Below, one piece after another: positions 1-6,849 of a stretch of DNA of 17,798 nt. The notes under the pieces are model-generated. The model did not search any database, was not told the DNA's origin, and was given only the letters and a program-made list of their open reading frames with translations. The DNA lies in contig CAWUJT010000043.1 of assembly GCA_963922715.1 (NCBI GenBank), positions 1 through 17,798 on the forward strand, read 5' to 3'. The position numbers and the translations under genes were made by a program. How positions within the stretch are numbered: position 1 is the stretch's first letter; each line of letters begins with the position of its first letter. This DNA comes from CAWUJT01 sp963922715 (GTDB lineage: Bacteria; Pseudomonadota; Alphaproteobacteria; Rhodobacterales; Rhodobacteraceae).

Positions 1-692
1 ATAACGACTCCATTGACTATACAATCTTTTTGTCTGGTGGTTTCGGCACAGTGACATATGGTGACACAGATGGCGCGATGGACTGGGCTTTGACCGAAGG
101 TGGTAACATCGGCAACCCTGGATCTATCGCTGACGACGAAACTTCATACGCTGGTTATGCTGGATCTTATCTGGACGGCGATGGTGACGGCATGATTGTC
201 CGCTATCAGTATTCTTTTGGTGATTATGCGTTTGCCGTATCTGCTGAGCAGGGTGAAAATGAAGATGGCGAGGCTGATGGTGAAGTGGGATACGCAATTG
301 GTTTCCGTGGGTCCATTGCAGGCCTCAGCTTTGGTATCGGTTATCAAGAAGCCGCTGACACCACAGATAATGACCTTGTTGGTGTGTCAGCTGTCTACAA
401 CATCAATGACTTCAGCATCGGTGCGATGTACTCTGATGGTGGTAATGACACAGATGATCTTGAATATATTCAAGTAGGCGCCGGATACAGCATCAACGCT
501 ATTTCATTGCACATTAACTATGCGGAAAGCACAGAAGGTACAACCGAAGCTGACGGTATTGGCTTTGCTGCAGCTTATGAATTGGGCGATGGGATCTCAG
601 CTCACTTTGCCTATAGCAGTTCAGAAGAAGATGATGCTGGTACTGTTACAGATACAGACAGATACTCTCTTGGTTTGGCAATGTCCTTCTAA
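1..692 (+). CDS. Outer-membrane porin, C-terminal part (5' end outside window)
   Basis: The reading frame is open from base 3 to the TAA at 690-692, so only the C-terminal 229 residues are visible and the start lies upstream of the window. The protein alternates short polar and hydrophobic strands rich in Gly, Asp, Tyr and Ser (for example FGTVTYGDTDGA and SFGIGYQEA). It ends in Phe (RYSLGLAMSF), the usual C-terminal signal for outer-membrane beta-barrel insertion by the BAM complex. This matches the Gram-negative porins of Rhodobacteraceae, which form general diffusion channels for small solutes. A TTG at 30 is an internal Leu codon, not a start. The gene is followed directly by a strong intrinsic terminator, as expected for a highly expressed single gene. 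Porin identity is well supported; solute preference cannot be read from this fragment. Confidence 0.88.
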   Translation, partial: NDSIDYTIFLSGGFGTVTYGDTDGAMDWALTEGGNIGNPGSIADDETSYAGYAGSYLDGDGDGMIVRYQYSFGDYAFAVSAEQGENEDGEADGEVGYAIGFRGSIAGLSFGIGYQEAADTTDNDLVGVSAVYNINDFSIGAMYSDGGNDTDDLEYIQVGAGYSINAISLHINYAESTEGTTEADGIGFAAAYELGDGISAHFAYSSSEEDDAGTVTDTDRYSLGLAMSF

Positions 693-715
693 TCCATCTT
701 GGATATAACGATATG

Positions 716-746
716 AAGAGCGGGTCTTGGCCCGCTCTTTTCTTTT
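716..746 (+). terminator. Rho-independent terminator of the porin gene
   Basis: A perfect 9-bp stem (AAGAGCGGG at 716-724 pairing with CCCGCTCTT at 731-739) encloses a 6-base loop and runs into TTCTTTT at 740-746. It begins 24 bases after the porin stop and ends 17 bases before the yggS start, so yggS probably has separate transcription or depends on readthrough. Confidence 0.9.
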
Positions 747-762
747 GGGCATAACGCCACTC

Positions 763-1407
763 ATGTCATTATCTGAAATCAAAGCGCGTATCGCCGCGGC
801 AGAGGACGCAGCGGGCCGTGTGGGGCGCACCACATTGATTGCTGTGTCCAAAGTCCAACCCCCCGCGCGGGTCACGGCGGTATTGGCCCAAGGGCATCGC
901 ATCTTTGGCGAAAACCGCGTGCAAGAGGCAGAAGGCAAATGGCCCGCTTGGAAAGAGCAATTCGAAGATGTTGAACTGCATCTTCTTGGCCCGTTACAAT
1001 CGAATAAAACTCGCGCAGCGATGTCACTTTTCGATGTGATCCATTCCGTGGATCGCCCGAAGATCGTCCGCCGCATTGCTGACGTGGCGCAAGAATTGGG
1101 CACCTGCCCCGACCTCTTTATTCAAATCAACACAGGTGCCGAGCCGCAAAAGGCCGGTGTTCTCCCACAAGAGGCTGATGCGTTTATTGCTCAGGCACGT
1201 GCCATGGACCTGCCTTTGCAAGGGCTCATGTGTATCCCCCCGGTGGAGGACCCCCCGTCGTTGCATTTCGCGCTTTTGGCGAAGATCGCCGCGCGCAATG
1301 GCCTGAGTGGTCTCTCCATGGGGATGTCCGCCGATTTTGAACAAGCGATTGCCTTTGGCGCCACGCATATCCGCGTCGGCTCTGCCATTTTTGGGCCACG
1401 GAGCTAG
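763..1407 (+). CDS. yggS: YggS/PROSC family pyridoxal phosphate homeostasis protein
   Basis: This 214-residue protein has the fold-type III (alanine racemase N-terminal-like) PLP-binding barrel. It binds PLP and buffers the cellular pool but has no known catalytic activity. The PLP lysine is K30 in LIAVSKVQP. Other family signatures are FGENRVQEA (48-56), LHLLGPLQSNK (72-82) and the phosphate-binding end IRVGSAIFG (203-211). I chose the ATG at 763; the frame is open further upstream to a TTG at 727, but that lies inside the porin terminator. Length fits the family (about 215-235). The stop TAG at 1405-1407 shares the palindrome CTAG with the stop of the convergent gene on the other strand. 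Cytoplasmic. Family assignment is secure. Confidence 0.95.
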   Translation: MSLSEIKARIAAAEDAAGRVGRTTLIAVSKVQPPARVTAVLAQGHRIFGENRVQEAEGKWPAWKEQFEDVELHLLGPLQSNKTRAAMSLFDVIHSVDRPKIVRRIADVAQELGTCPDLFIQINTGAEPQKAGVLPQEADAFIAQARAMDLPLQGLMCIPPVEDPPSLHFALLAKIAARNGLSGLSMGMSADFEQAIAFGATHIRVGSAIFGPRS

Positions 1408-1904
1408 CGCACAATCAGCCGTGTTTGATAGGTGATGCGGGGCGCAATCCAGCGCAGATGCTCTGGGGCCAGGCCGATGCAGCCCTCTGTAGGATAGCCA
1501 GGTCGCCGCCATTGGTGGATAAAGATGGCCGACCCTTTGCCACGTTCCGCAAAAGGCCAGTTCCAATCTGTGATCAACATCAGATCATAAAGGGGATCCG
1601 CCCGGAACAGACGCTCGTGACGAAAGGCATGGGGGACGCACACCATCAGGTTATACTCCTCATCCGTGGGATCGTCGCTCCATAAATCCCGCGGGCGGAT
1701 CGGAACCGCCCAATCGGCAGGCCGGGCCATCCGATCGGGCCGATAGAGCATGCCCACAATGCGGTGAACCCCCTGGGGGGTTGCACCATCCCCCTCCCGT
1801 TTATGCTGTGTTATTCCGTTCCGGCCAGAGACATAGGGAAACCGTATCCCACAAAACAACACGCCTGAAGGCGTCACGACCATATCAACGGCGCGCATGG
1901 TCAC
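1404..1904 (-). CDS. L,D-transpeptidase (YkuD-fold) family protein
   Basis: The 166-residue protein has a YkuD-type active site: H130 in AIFIH, then nine residues later TEGCIGL with catalytic C142. This is the variant written H-(x)n-T-x-G-C seen in the COG3786 branch, rather than the SHGC of classical L,D-transpeptidases. Such enzymes form 3-3 peptidoglycan crosslinks or attach proteins to peptidoglycan through a Cys acyl intermediate. No signal peptide or lipobox is visible at the N-terminus, so export is unexplained. The GTG start at 1904 overlaps the ribA stop (GTGA on the minus strand), implying translational coupling; an ATG two codons on (1898) is the alternative start. The stop overlaps that of yggS. 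The fold is well supported; the exact peptidoglycan reaction is inferred. Confidence 0.85.
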   Translation of the reverse strand: MTMRAVDMVVTPSGVLFCGIRFPYVSGRNGITQHKREGDGATPQGVHRIVGMLYRPDRMARPADWAVPIRPRDLWSDDPTDEEYNLMVCVPHAFRHERLFRADPLYDLMLITDWNWPFAERGKGSAIFIHQWRRPGYPTEGCIGLAPEHLRWIAPRITYQTRLIVR

Positions 1905-2974
1905 AACATATGCCCAGATTTTGCTTTCTTTGTGGCCAAATATCCCTCTGTCTCGGGTGTTGGCGCCATCGACAAAGGCACACGTTCCACGACATCAAGG
2001 CCTTGGGCCGTCATGCTGGCAATCTTTGCGGGATTATTTGTCATCAACCGCACGCGCGTGATCCCCATCAGCTTGAGGATTGCAGCGCCCAGTCGGAAAT
2101 CACGTTCCTCATCCTCAAACCCCAAGCGATGGTTTGCGTCCACCGTATCAAACCCTTGATCCTGTAGATGATAGGCGCGCATCTTGTTGATCAAACCAAT
2201 GCCGCGCCCTTCTTGATTAAGGTAAAGCAAAACCCCGGCCTCTTCCCGCCCGATTTGTTCCAAAGCGGTCTTGAGTTGCTGGCCACAATCGCATTTGAGC
2301 GAGTGCAAAACATCACCTGTGAAACAGGCAGAATGCAACCGGACAAGAGGCGGGCGTGTCTGCTCAATATCCCCTACCACCAAAGCGCAGTGTTCGTCAT
2401 CACCAATCGTTGTGCGATAGACATGAAGGCGCGCGTTGGCATGCGCCTCTATCGGGACTCGGGCGGCAACCACCTCTTGCAACTCAGGGGGGCCAAGTAA
2501 CCGCGGCTCTATGCGCGAACCCTCAACAAGAGTGAGCCCCCCAGGTGGTTGAGAGAGCGCCAGCCCAACGGCAGCGGGCAAAAGTCTTGCGCTTTTCAAA
2601 AGCCCTAAGGCGATCCGCCAAGGCCCTGCCCCAGTGTCGCGCAGGCTGACGAATGGCCCCTTGAAAGGTTTTTCTAAATCCTGACTTGGGTCTGCGATTG
2701 CACGCAACCAAGCCAGATCGGGATTTGAAGGCACGACAATACGCGCAATATCTTCATCATAGACTTGAATTTTGAGCGTTTCTGCCCGACGCGGAGATAA
2801 AGCAACAGTCAACACGCCGTGTTTTTCTAAATTGTTTAGTCTTGTTGCAGGCAGGGTTTCAACGGCCGCAAAACACAAAAATACCTCCCCCTTTTGTAAG
2901 ACGATAGGAAGGCCCAGGCGCAAATCATACCGCGCTTGTGCAAGTTTTTCTATGGCATTAGCTGTAAGGTCCAT
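1901..2974 (-). CDS. ribA: GTP cyclohydrolase II with degenerate N-terminal DHBP synthase-like half
   Basis: This protein converts GTP to 2,5-diamino-6-ribosylamino-pyrimidinone 5'-phosphate plus formate, the first step of riboflavin synthesis. The C-terminal half (about 175-357) carries the full family signature: zinc ligands C217, C228 and C230 in SACFTGDVLHSLKCDCG, then NQEGRGIG (253-260), DANHRLGF (279-286) and TNNPAKI (312-318). The first about 150 residues resemble the fold of 3,4-dihydroxy-2-butanone-4-phosphate synthase (GLPIVL near 21, LLKSARLLPAAV near 125) but lack its acidic DDEDRENEGDL-type metal and substrate site. That half is therefore probably structural. At 357 residues it is far longer than the about 200-residue E. 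coli RibA. I chose the ATG at 2974, with AGG nine bases upstream; the frame stays open to 3274 but that part is antisense to the divergent regulator. It is the first gene of a pair with the L,D-transpeptidase. Confidence 0.93.
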   Translation of the reverse strand: MDLTANAIEKLAQARYDLRLGLPIVLQKGEVFLCFAAVETLPATRLNNLEKHGVLTVALSPRRAETLKIQVYDEDIARIVVPSNPDLAWLRAIADPSQDLEKPFKGPFVSLRDTGAGPWRIALGLLKSARLLPAAVGLALSQPPGGLTLVEGSRIEPRLLGPPELQEVVAARVPIEAHANARLHVYRTTIGDDEHCALVVGDIEQTRPPLVRLHSACFTGDVLHSLKCDCGQQLKTALEQIGREEAGVLLYLNQEGRGIGLINKMRAYHLQDQGFDTVDANHRLGFEDEERDFRLGAAILKLMGITRVRLMTNNPAKIASMTAQGLDVVERVPLSMAPTPETEGYLATKKAKSGHML

Positions 2975-3140
2975 ACCATTACCTGTAACAATTAAATCCA
3001 ACCTGCAACATCGTGTGTGTGGTTTTGCAACAAATCCCACTTTTGGCGCACAAGTTCGTGAAACCAGCATCAATCTCTTTTCAAAAACTGGAGGAGTATA
3101 AGGGAGTTGGCTAATTCTAATACAAAAGAAGGAGAGACTT

Positions 3141-3827
3141 ATGAGTACGTTGAAAAAAATTCTTCTTGTCGATGATGACAACGATTTGCGCGATGCCCTG
3201 GCAGAGCAGCTGGTGATGACAGAAGACTTCGATGTGTTTGAAGCCGACAGTGGGGCTTCGGGACTATCGCGCACGAAAGAACAACTCTACGATTTGATTT
3301 TGTTAGATGTTGGCCTCCCTGATACAGATGGCAGAGAAGTGTGCCGCTTGATGCGGAAGCAAGGGGTTAAATCCCCCATTTTGATGCTCACCGGACATGA
3401 CACGGATGCAGATGCGATCCTTGGCCTTGACGCTGGGGCCAACGATTATATCACAAAACCTTTTAAGTTTCCTGTGTTGCTGGCCCGAATCCGGGCGCAA
3501 TTACGCCAACATGAACAATCCGAGGATGCCGTTTTTCAACTTGGCCCTTATACGTTCAAGCCCTCTATGAAGCTGTTGACCACAGAAGATCAAAAGAAAA
3601 TACATCTCACAGAGAAAGAGACCAATATCCTCAAATTTCTTTATCGTTCCAGTGGTAAAACCGTTGCCCGCGATGTCTTGCTACATGAGGTCTGGGGATA
3701 TAATGCGGGTGTCACCACACATACGCTTGAGACGCATATTTACCGGCTCCGTCAAAAAATTGAACCCACACCAGGACAAGCACAGCTTTTGACCACAGAG
3801 TCAGGCGGCTATAAATTAGCCATGTAA
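3141..3827 (+). CDS. OmpR-family response regulator (CenR-like)
   Basis: A two-domain DNA-binding regulator of 228 residues. The N-terminal receiver (about 5-118) has the acidic cluster D11-D13, phosphoacceptor D56 in LILLDVGLP, T84 in LTGHD and K106 in ITKPF. The C-terminal winged helix (about 132-227) contains LTEKETNILKFLYR, VLLHEVWGYN and THTLETHIYRLRQKIE, the OmpR/PhoB recognition region. AAGGAGAG lies seven bases before the ATG. The sequence, especially LRQHEQSEDAVFQLGPY and HEVWGYNAGVTTHTLETHIYRLRQKIEP, reminds me of alphaproteobacterial CenR, an essential envelope-related regulator. That identification is from memory and needs an alignment. No histidine kinase gene is adjacent; the only kinase in the window, at 9735-11867, is far away. 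It is transcribed divergently from ribA. Confidence 0.93.
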   Translation: MSTLKKILLVDDDNDLRDALAEQLVMTEDFDVFEADSGASGLSRTKEQLYDLILLDVGLPDTDGREVCRLMRKQGVKSPILMLTGHDTDADAILGLDAGANDYITKPFKFPVLLARIRAQLRQHEQSEDAVFQLGPYTFKPSMKLLTTEDQKKIHLTEKETNILKFLYRSSGKTVARDVLLHEVWGYNAGVTTHTLETHIYRLRQKIEPTPGQAQLLTTESGGYKLAM

Positions 3828-3875
3828 ATATCGCCATAAATTTGCCATTAACGTATTCTAGAGATAACAAATAAG

Positions 3876-3902
3876 AGGAGAATTGTGGTTTATATTTTAT
3901 AA
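3876..3902 (+). other. Strong ribosome site and GTG start closed by an in-frame TAA
   Basis: AGAGGAG (about 3874-3880) is followed four bases later by GTG at 3885. This opens a five-codon frame (V-V-Y-I-L as codons; initiator Met) that stops at TAA 3900-3902. The GTG is in the same frame as the orphan gene starting at 3915, with only this TAA between them. It may be a leader peptide for coupled translation, a former start cut off by a nonsense mutation, or chance in AT-rich DNA. Confidence 0.35.
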
Positions 3903-3914
3903 AAGGATAATTTA

Positions 3915-4412
3915 TTGTTTTACACTATAGCTAAACTTATAATGAATCCAAAAATTTTTGTTCTTTGCTGTATAATAATTTATCCTTTTGTGAGTACAAA
4001 GACCGAAAATTCTAATTTTGAAAATATTTTTCAATCTTTATTAGCTAATAATAATCTTAAAGATAAAGCGTTATTAAGTTTGTCTGGAGTTAGGTTCGCC
4101 TCTCTAAGAGCGATTTCAGGACCTGTTGACTCTGGAATACCTGCGTCCAAAAGTAGTGATGATTTCCTCAATTCAGAAGAAGTACAATTTATATCAGCAT
4201 ATCCAACAATCGGTGGCCAACTAGAAAAATATAAGAATACTCAATCTACTAGCGAAACATTCGGAAATAAGCTAAACAACAGAATTAATGTTGAGGCAAT
4301 ATTAAGACCACAAAGCCAAAATATTTCCTATAAAATAATTCGGCCAGGAACAAGCGGTTTACGGTCTAGCGGGGGTATAAGATTTGTGCCTGCACCAAAT
4401 ACTATATTTTAA
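3915..4412 (+). CDS. AT-rich orphan gene, small probably exported protein of unknown function
   Basis: I do not recognise this 165-residue protein. The N-terminus looks like an export signal: a Lys followed by a hydrophobic stretch IFVLCCIIIYPFV (residues 14-26), then polar sequence rich in Asn, Ser and Lys. No lipobox and no second membrane segment are visible. The C-terminal part has two loosely similar pieces, SGVRFASLRAISG (about 57-69) and SGLRSSGGIRFVP. The TTG at 3915 has AAGGAT about eight bases upstream; the ATG at 3942 (residue 10) also gives a good signal peptide but has no clear ribosome site. My hand count over 3961-4380 gives about 34% GC, well below the neighbours. Codon use is rich in AAT, TTA and AAA, suggesting horizontal acquisition. 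It converges on zapE with an 11-base overlap. It could also be a decaying gene, because an in-frame TAA at 3900 separates it from a better start. Confidence 0.55.
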   Translation: MFYTIAKLIMNPKIFVLCCIIIYPFVSTKTENSNFENIFQSLLANNNLKDKALLSLSGVRFASLRAISGPVDSGIPASKSSDDFLNSEEVQFISAYPTIGGQLEKYKNTQSTSETFGNKLNNRINVEAILRPQSQNISYKIIRPGTSGLRSSGGIRFVPAPNTIF

Positions 4413-5496
4413 TGGCATTAAAATTGTTCAACCACTCCGTAGATTGCATCTCTAAAAGTCGGCTAACCGTCCGTTCGAATTCAAATGCACCGTCGCCTTC
4501 GATATAGAGCATTTGTGGCACAGTTTCTGCGGAAATAATAACACAAAGTTTGGCCTCATATATAACGTCAATCAACGTCACAAATCGCTTCGCTGCGTTA
4601 AAACGCTCGTGGGATAGTTGTGGGACATCTGTCAAAACGAGAACACGAATTTGCTGTGCCAAAGCCAAATAGTCGGCGGCCCCAAGTGGACGGTCACAAA
4701 GTTCTGAGAAGCTCGCTTTCGCAACACCATTTGAGAACGCAGAAATTTCAACAGTCCGGCCATGTACCTTAAGTGTCAAATGTTCGCTCTGACCGTTTGA
4801 CAAGTCGCGCCATATCTCTTGAATTTGCGTGCGCGTGTCGAATGAGAGGGGATGAAAATATGTCTTTGTGTCCTTTAGTCGGTCTTGACGATAATCTTTC
4901 AATGATGTGAGCTCAACCACCTCTAACCTTTCTTCCATCAATGCAATGAAAGGCAGGAACAGCTGTCGATTTAACCCGTCTTTGTACAGGTCAGATGGGG
5001 GGCGATTTGAGGTTGTTACAATCTTAATGCCAGCGGCAAATAGAGCCTCAAATAAACGCCCTACAATCATTGCATCTGTGATATCTGTGATCTGCATTTC
5101 GTCAAAACACAACACACGCACCGTCGACGCGATCTCCGTAGCGACAACGGCGAGCGCATCCTGAACCTTCCGCTGGCGCGCCGCTGCCATCTCTGAATGA
5201 ATTTCCTGCATAAATGCGTGAAAATGCACTCGGCGAGAAGGGACCGTTAAACTATCGTAAAACAGATCCATCAGCATGGATTTACCCCGTCCGACGCCCC
5301 CCCACAAATACAGCCCTAAAGGGCCCTCCTCAGCTTTGGGTTGGAAAAACCGACCCAGAAGAGATACGCTGTCCTTCTGACTCAAGCTGGAACGGAGGCG
5401 TTCTAATTTATGCACAACAGCCCGTTGGGCAGGATCGGATGTCAACTTCCCTTCTTTGATGCGTTTATCGTAGAGGACTTCTATGTTGTCAGTCAT
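4402..5496 (-). CDS. zapE: Cell division protein ZapE / AFG1-like ATPase
   Basis: A 364-residue P-loop ATPase of the AFG1/LACE1/ZapE family. Walker A is GGVGRGKS (66-73), Walker B is VLCFDE (128-133), a sensor-like TTSNRPP lies at 161-167, and the family-typical LYKDGLNRQLFLPFI at 170-184. In E. coli, ZapE associates with the divisome and affects FtsZ assembly; mitochondrial relatives take part in inner-membrane protein quality control. Cytoplasmic, no signal peptide. The ATG at 5496 gives a normal N-terminus and full family length. It is divergent from the MFS gene (99 bases between starts). Its last codons overlap the 3' end of the AT-rich orphan gene, within an AT-rich inverted repeat (TTTTAAT at 4407-4413 and ATTAAAA at 4417-4423). 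Identification is secure; the role in this organism is inferred. Confidence 0.94.
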   Translation of the reverse strand: MTDNIEVLYDKRIKEGKLTSDPAQRAVVHKLERLRSSLSQKDSVSLLGRFFQPKAEEGPLGLYLWGGVGRGKSMLMDLFYDSLTVPSRRVHFHAFMQEIHSEMAAARQRKVQDALAVVATEIASTVRVLCFDEMQITDITDAMIVGRLFEALFAAGIKIVTTSNRPPSDLYKDGLNRQLFLPFIALMEERLEVVELTSLKDYRQDRLKDTKTYFHPLSFDTRTQIQEIWRDLSNGQSEHLTLKVHGRTVEISAFSNGVAKASFSELCDRPLGAADYLALAQQIRVLVLTDVPQLSHERFNAAKRFVTLIDVIYEAKLCVIISAETVPQMLYIEGDGAFEFERTVSRLLEMQSTEWLNNFNAIKI

Positions 5497-5595
5497 AAGT
5501 ATGCTTTACAGGGCCATAAACCACAAAAAAAGCACATAGCTTTCTTCACAGAACTTGATTTGACCTTGAACAGAAAGCAGCGCAATTTTCCAGAC

Positions 5596-6849
5596 ATGAC
5601 TGCGCAAAGTAAAACACCCCTCTTCACACCCGTTCTCATTGGCGGCTGCATCGTTATTATGATCGGCTTTGCAATCCGCGCGAGTTTCGGTGTGTTCCAA
5701 ATCCCAATCGCCACCGAGTTCAACTGGCCACGGGCAGAGTTTTCCTTAGCGATTGCCATCCAAAATCTCTTTTGGGGGATTGGTCAACCGATTTTTGGCG
5801 CAATCGCGGAACGGTTCGGAGACCGAAAGGCGATCATTCTTGGTGCCTTGTGCTATGCCGCTGGCCTCGTCCTATCTTCTTTCGCTGTCACCCCTGAAGC
5901 CCATCAACTTCTCGAAATTCTGGTCGGGTTTGGTATCGCAGGGACAGGCTTTGGGGTGATTTTAGCTGTTGTCGGGCGCGCGGCCAGCGATGAAAACAGG
6001 TCTATGGCCCTTGGCATTGCCACAGCGGCAGGCTCTGCCGGGCAAGTCTTTGGTGCTCCACTCGCAGAATACTTGCTTGGCTTTTTCTCTTGGCAGGATG
6101 TCTTTCTGATCTTCGCCGCTATGATCTTGGCCACACTCTTCACATTGCCGATGCTGCGCAGTTCCCCAGTGATCAGCAAAGCAGAACTGGAAGAGAGTAT
6201 GGGGGCCATCCTTGTGAAAGCGTTCAAAGACCCAAGCTATACGATGATCTTCGTTGGGTTTTTTTCTTGCGGATATCAACTTGGCTTCATTACCGCGCAT
6301 TTTCCTGCTTTTGTCACAGAAATGTGCGGCCCGATTGATCCCAATGGCGTGCTGTATTCGATCGGAATCACCAGCACCTCGTCTTTGGGCGCGGCAGCCA
6401 TCGCTTTGATCGGGGCTGCCAATATCGCGGGAACAATCTATGCAGGCTGGTTAGGAAAGCGTTACAGTCGGAAATATTTGCTCGCCATCATTTATTTGGG
6501 CCGGACGTTGGCAGCGGCAACATTTATTGCCCTCCCAATCACCCCCCTATCTGTCATTCTTTTTAGCCTGGCCATGGGGGCCCTTTGGTTGGCGACTGTT
6601 CCGCTTACAAGCGGGCTTGTGGCCCATATTTATGGTTTAAGATACATGGGCACACTTTATGGCATCGTGTTCTTCAGCCACCAGTTGGGCAGTTTCTTGG
6701 GCGTTTGGCTGGGCGGCAGTCTTTACGATACCACAGGCGGTTATGTCACGGTCTGGTGGATCGGTGTTGGTGTTGGACTGCTTTCGGCAATCGTACACCT
6801 TCCAATCAAGGAAACACCCCTGACAACACGACGTCCGACCGTCGCTTAA
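5596..6849 (+). CDS. Major facilitator superfamily transporter
   Basis: A 417-residue inner-membrane carrier with about twelve hydrophobic segments in two six-helix halves. The first helix covers PVLIGGCIVIMIGFAI, and a loop 2-3 motif A-like sequence GAIAERFGDRKAII follows helix 2. The style resembles the oxalate/formate and monocarboxylate porter branches of the MFS, which move small organic acids. The substrate cannot be deduced from sequence or neighbours. I chose the ATG at 5596; the open frame upstream to 5410 is antisense to zapE and non-membrane-like. No strong Shine-Dalgarno is visible before this ATG. The stop TAA at 6847-6849 shares TTAA with the stop of the convergent rlmN gene. 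Confidence 0.88.
   Translation: MTAQSKTPLFTPVLIGGCIVIMIGFAIRASFGVFQIPIATEFNWPRAEFSLAIAIQNLFWGIGQPIFGAIAERFGDRKAIILGALCYAAGLVLSSFAVTPEAHQLLEILVGFGIAGTGFGVILAVVGRAASDENRSMALGIATAAGSAGQVFGAPLAEYLLGFFSWQDVFLIFAAMILATLFTLPMLRSSPVISKAELEESMGAILVKAFKDPSYTMIFVGFFSCGYQLGFITAHFPAFVTEMCGPIDPNGVLYSIGITSTSSLGAAAIALIGAANIAGTIYAGWLGKRYSRKYLLAIIYLGRTLAAATFIALPITPLSVILFSLAMGALWLATVPLTSGLVAHIYGLRYMGTLYGIVFFSHQLGSFLGVWLGGSLYDTTGGYVTVWWIGVGVGLLSAIVHLPIKETPLTTRRPTVA

Noticed and set aside
1024..1566. 180-codon minus-strand open frame opposite yggS
   Set aside because: Antisense shadow spanning yggS and the transpeptidase end; composition is typical of a reversed coding strand.
2975..3140. FMN riboswitch ahead of ribA
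   Set aside because: The 166-base divergent region was read for the conserved GC-rich FMN-element blocks and hairpins; none were seen on the ribA strand.
2975..3274. N-terminal extension of the ribA frame by 100 codons
   Set aside because: The extra codons are antisense to the start of the response regulator and to the intergenic region, have no domain character, and the ATG at 2974 fits the family start.
4407..4423. AT-rich inverted repeat at the orphan/zapE junction as a bidirectional terminator
   Set aside because: The seven-base arms are all A/T apart from the loop, giving a weak stem without a GC core; kept only as a note under zapE.
5410..5595. N-terminal extension of the MFS gene
   Set aside because: It overlaps zapE in antisense, is not membrane-like, and the ATG at 5596 begins directly before the first transmembrane helix.
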